Below are positions 61,641-64,000 of a stretch of DNA of 64,000 nucleotides, one piece after another. The DNA comes from Reyranella sp. (GTDB lineage Bacteria; Pseudomonadota; Alphaproteobacteria; Reyranellales; Reyranellaceae). Numbering within the stretch: position 1 is the first letter of the stretch; each line of letters opens with the position of its first letter. The stretch lies in the NCBI RefSeq assembly GCF_017305915.1, contig NZ_JAFKJN010000009.1, positions 186,001 through 250,000 of the forward strand, given 5' to 3'. The notes below the pieces were generated by a model. That model was not told the DNA's origin. It saw only the letters and a list, made by a program, of their open reading frames with translations, and ran no database searches. Made by a program: the position numbers and the translations under genes.

Positions 61641-62813
61641 TCAGTAGACGGACTTCAGGATCGGCACGATTTCCTGCGCGCCGTTGATCCGCCGTGGATT
61701 GGAGAAGGTCCAGTCGTCGAGCATGCAGTTGGTGGCGATGCGCTGCAGGTCGTCGCGCTGCACGCCGACGTCGCGCAGCCGCCGCGGCAGGCCGAGCCCG
61801 CCGATGAAGGCGTCGAGCACTTCGGATGCCGGCTGGCCGGGCTTGCCGAGCGCAGCGGCTATTTCGGCCTGACGCTCGCCGTTGATCGTCGCGTTGAACG
61901 CCAGCACGGCCGGCAGCATCACGCACGAGGTGTAGCCGTGCGGCACCCCGGCGCTGCCGCCCAGCACGTGGCCGATGGCGTGGCTCGCACCCATGCGCGT
62001 GCCGCTGACGATGCCGGTCATCGAGATCCAGGCACCGATCTGGCAGTCGAGCCGTGCCGCGAGGTCCGACGGATCGCGCTTCACGGCCGGCAGCCCGCGG
62101 CCGAGCAGGCGCAGCGCCTGCAGCGACGTGCTGTCGGTATAGGCGTTGCCGTCGATCGAGCAGAAGGTCTCGACGCTGTGATCGACGGCGCGGATGCCGG
62201 TCGACAGCCACAGCCATTCCGGCGTGTGCACGGTGACGGCGGGATCGAAGATCACCTGCAGCGGGATGATGCCAGGATGGATATAGGCCTGCTTCAGGCG
62301 CAGCCGCGGCTCGGTGACGCCGGCGCGGGCGTTGAACTCGCCGCCGCTCAAGGTGGTCGGCACGCAAATCTGGCGGACCCGCGGCGCACGGTATTGCGGG
62401 AAGCTGCGCTTGCCGGTGATCTCGTCGACGACGGTGCGGAAGGGCTCGAGCCCGTCGGGTTCGCGGATGTCGTGCTCGAGGCAGATGGTGACCGCCTTGC
62501 CGCCGTCGGTCGTCGAGCCGCCGCCGACGCTCAGCAGCAGGTCGCAGCCGGCCTCGCGCGCCTTGTTGGCGCAGGCGACCACCGCATCGCGCGGGCTGTG
62601 GGCGGGCATGTCGTCATGCACGCCGGCGAAGCGCGGGCCGAGCGCCGCAGCGATCTTGGCGACGGCGTCAGTCTCGCGGTTGAGCGTCTTGCCGGCGAGG
62701 ATGAACACGTGCTTGGCGCCGAGCCGGTCGGCGGCCTCGACCACCGCCTCGGCGGCCGGTCGGCCGAACACCACGCGTTCCATTCCGGTGAAGACGATCT
62801 CGCCCGCGCGCAT
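61641..62813 (-). CDS. Iron-containing alcohol dehydrogenase / maleylacetate reductase-like
   Basis: A 390-residue Fe-ADH family enzyme. NAD-binding GGGSTTDGGKAVTICLEHDI, VPTTLSGGEFNA and the iron-site region HSVETF, GASHAIGHVLGGSAGVPHGY with the conserved histidines. Maleylacetate reductases and related alcohol dehydrogenases share this pattern. ATG 62813 fits the family N-terminus (MRAGEIVFTGMERVVFG). It is divergent from the DUF1445 gene, 52 bases away. Confidence 0.9.
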   Translation of the reverse strand: MRAGEIVFTGMERVVFGRPAAEAVVEAADRLGAKHVFILAGKTLNRETDAVAKIAAALGPRFAGVHDDMPAHSPRDAVVACANKAREAGCDLLLSVGGGSTTDGGKAVTICLEHDIREPDGLEPFRTVVDEITGKRSFPQYRAPRVRQICVPTTLSGGEFNARAGVTEPRLRLKQAYIHPGIIPLQVIFDPAVTVHTPEWLWLSTGIRAVDHSVETFCSIDGNAYTDSTSLQALRLLGRGLPAVKRDPSDLAARLDCQIGAWISMTGIVSGTRMGASHAIGHVLGGSAGVPHGYTSCVMLPAVLAFNATINGERQAEIAAALGKPGQPASEVLDAFIGGLGLPRRLRDVGVQRDDLQRIATNCMLDDWTFSNPRRINGAQEIVPILKSVY

Positions 62814-62865
62814 GGTCGAGACGCTATAGTCTCGTTCCACGGAGGGGAAGGCCCGGAGGACCAGG

Positions 62866-63651
62866 ATGGACGCCAAAAGCCTGCGTGCTGAAATTCGAGC
62901 CGGTCGCCACGGCACCGTGACCACGGGGCTGGCGCCGGGCCATCTGCAGGCCAACCTCGTGATCCTGCCGGCCGACTGGGCCGAGGAGTTCACGGCGTTC
63001 TGCGCCGCCAATCCCAAGCCGTGCCCCTTGATCGCGCGCAGCGAGCCGGGCGATCCGACCTTGCCGGGCCTGGGCGACGATATCGACGTGCGCCGCGACC
63101 TGCCGCGCTATCGGGTGTTCCGCGACGGTGTCGCGGTCTCGGAGGAGGCCGATATCGGTGCGCTGTGGTGCGACGACCTCGTGGCCTTCGCGCTCGGCTG
63201 CTCCTATTCGTTCGAGGCGGCGCTGCTTGAGGGGGGCGTGCCGATCCGCCATATCGAGCAGGGCAAGAAGGTCTGCACCTATCGCACCGGGCTCGATACC
63301 GTACCGACCGGCCGCCTGCATGGTCCTCTGGTGGTGTCGATGCGCAACTTCACCGTGCCCAATGCGATCCGCGCCATCGAGATCACCTCGCGCTTCCCGC
63401 GGGTGCATGGCGCGCCGATCCATTTCGGCGATCCCGCCGCGATCGGCATCGCCGACATCGACAAGCCCGAGTTCGGCGGCGAGCCCGACATCCGGCCAGG
63501 CGAGGTGCCGTTGTTCTGGGCCTGCGGGGTCACGCCGCAGACGGTGATCGAAGCGGCGCGGCCGCCGTTCTGCATCACCCACAAGGCCGGCCACATGCTG
63601 GTCACCGACCGCCTGAACGAGGAGTTCCGCGACCGCGATGTTCGACGTTGA
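62866..63651 (+). CDS. DUF1445 protein (D-glutamate cyclase/hydro-lyase family)
   Basis: A 261-residue DUF1445 member: VTTGLAPGHLQANLVILPAD, FCAANPKPCPLIARSEPGDP, DDLVAFALGCSYSFEAALLE, MRNFTVPNAIRAIEITSRFP and FCITHKAGHMLVTDR. Family members are annotated as putative hydro-lyases; the human relative is D-glutamate cyclase. GGAGGACCAGG precedes ATG 62866. Its end overlaps the next gene by 14 bases. Confidence 0.9.
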   Translation: MDAKSLRAEIRAGRHGTVTTGLAPGHLQANLVILPADWAEEFTAFCAANPKPCPLIARSEPGDPTLPGLGDDIDVRRDLPRYRVFRDGVAVSEEADIGALWCDDLVAFALGCSYSFEAALLEGGVPIRHIEQGKKVCTYRTGLDTVPTGRLHGPLVVSMRNFTVPNAIRAIEITSRFPRVHGAPIHFGDPAAIGIADIDKPEFGGEPDIRPGEVPLFWACGVTPQTVIEAARPPFCITHKAGHMLVTDRLNEEFRDRDVRR

Positions 63652-64000
63652 GATCTGCGAGCCCAGGCGGATCGTGCTGATCCGCTTCCGCGGCGAGTTG
63701 GCCGAGGCGGACTTCACGGCACTCGACGCGCTCGGCCGCGAGAAGCAGGGCGGCCCGCCCTACGATGTCGTGTTCGACATGACCGCCGTGGAGAAGATCG
63801 ACGTCGCGACCGACTTCGTGTCCAAGCGCGGTGCGTTGCCCCAGGCCTTCACCGACCGCGAGCGCATCTATGTCGTGCAGCAGGCGGACCTGAAGCTGCT
63901 GGTCAGGCTCTACGCCGCCTACCAGGCTTCGCGGGGCTGGCGCGCGCCGGTGATTGTCCACACGCTCGACGAGGCATTGGGCCGGCTGGATGCGACCGCG
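63638..64000 (+). CDS. STAS-like protein, cut by the window edge
   Basis: At least 121 residues from ATG 63638: FDVEICEPRRIVLIRFRGEL, VVFDMTAVEKIDVATDF and YVVQQADLKLLVRLYAAYQA. Alternating strands and helices resemble a STAS/SpoIIAA-like fold, without strong identity. It overlaps the DUF1445 gene and is likely cotranscribed. The C-terminus lies beyond the window. Confidence 0.6.
   Translation, partial: MFDVEICEPRRIVLIRFRGELAEADFTALDALGREKQGGPPYDVVFDMTAVEKIDVATDFVSKRGALPQAFTDRERIYVVQQADLKLLVRLYAAYQASRGWRAPVIVHTLDEALGRLDATA

Noticed and set aside
57937..61647. A 1236-codon open frame on the plus strand
   Set aside because: It runs antisense to the CaiB, Bug-type and other recognised genes and through the SDR gene in another frame; composition is that of a GC-rich shadow frame, with no domain.

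Overview
The window comes from a GC-rich alphaproteobacterial chromosome. The evidence is the order rplU-rpmA-obgE-proB, an ECF sigma factor of Caulobacter SigF type with its NrsF anti-sigma partner, a DUF2924/serine-recombinase module, and a Bug/TctC plus CaiB catabolic gene set that recalls Reyranella-like lineages. The genus is inference.

Layout. 1-3195: conserved chromosome on the minus strand (proB partial, obgE, rpmA, rplU), then decayed remnants of a sugar epimerase and a glycosyltransferase. 3196-3285: tRNA-Ser(CGA). The last 14 bases of this tRNA plus one more (CACCCTCTCCGCCAG, 3272-3286) recur exactly at 55745-55759. I read 3286-55745 as a genomic island of about 52.5 kb integrated at the tRNA. 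55760-64000: conserved chromosome again (type II NADH dehydrogenase, glyoxalase-family protein, CoA-transferase, SDR, tricarboxylate-binding proteins, iron alcohol dehydrogenase, DUF1445).

Inside the island, left to right: an adenylate cyclase; a four-gene serine-recombinase operon; an unknown protein and a P-loop replication-type ATPase followed by a cluster of GTTAC repeats (candidate origin or operator); a relic of an initiator tRNA 3' end; a SIR2-APAZ/short Argonaute (SPARSA) defence pair; an unknown protein, a DUF3800 protein and broken Fic and Abi genes; a MerR-regulated metal P-type ATPase operon; a stress region run by a SigF/NrsF pair with a bufferin operon, thioredoxin/CcdA genes, small secreted proteins, DoxX and two peroxide-type redox genes; a mer operon; an MFS transporter; a metallophosphatase-radical SAM fusion with a five-gene operon containing two glycosyltransferases of the arsenosugar (formerly rSAM/selenodomain-associated) type; a cytochrome c-FTR1 iron permease; and a decayed right end with excisionase-like HTH genes and a RelE/HigB-type toxin-antitoxin pair.

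Three points tie the centre of the island together. First, seven sites of the form GTAAC(C/T)-N16/17-CGAA, the known Caulobacter SigF promoter form, stand before bufA, the two small secreted genes, the thioredoxin operon, DoxX, an AhpD-like gene and the MFS gene, all near the sigF-nrsF pair. Second, two neighbouring divergent redox genes each have an in-frame TGA exactly where a CxxC cysteine belongs (a peroxiredoxin-like protein at 34616-35104 and an AhpD-like protein at 35392-36519), and each TGA is followed by a short stem-loop at SECIS distance, so both are probably selenoproteins. Third, the glycosyltransferase pair belongs to families first named for association with radical SAM and selenium genes. 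I infer a mobile thiol/selenol redox and metal-stress system. No Sec machinery (selA, selB, selC, selD) is in the window, so the host must supply it.

Many accessory genes carry single-base frameshifts; decay and sequencing error cannot be told apart from the sequence alone.
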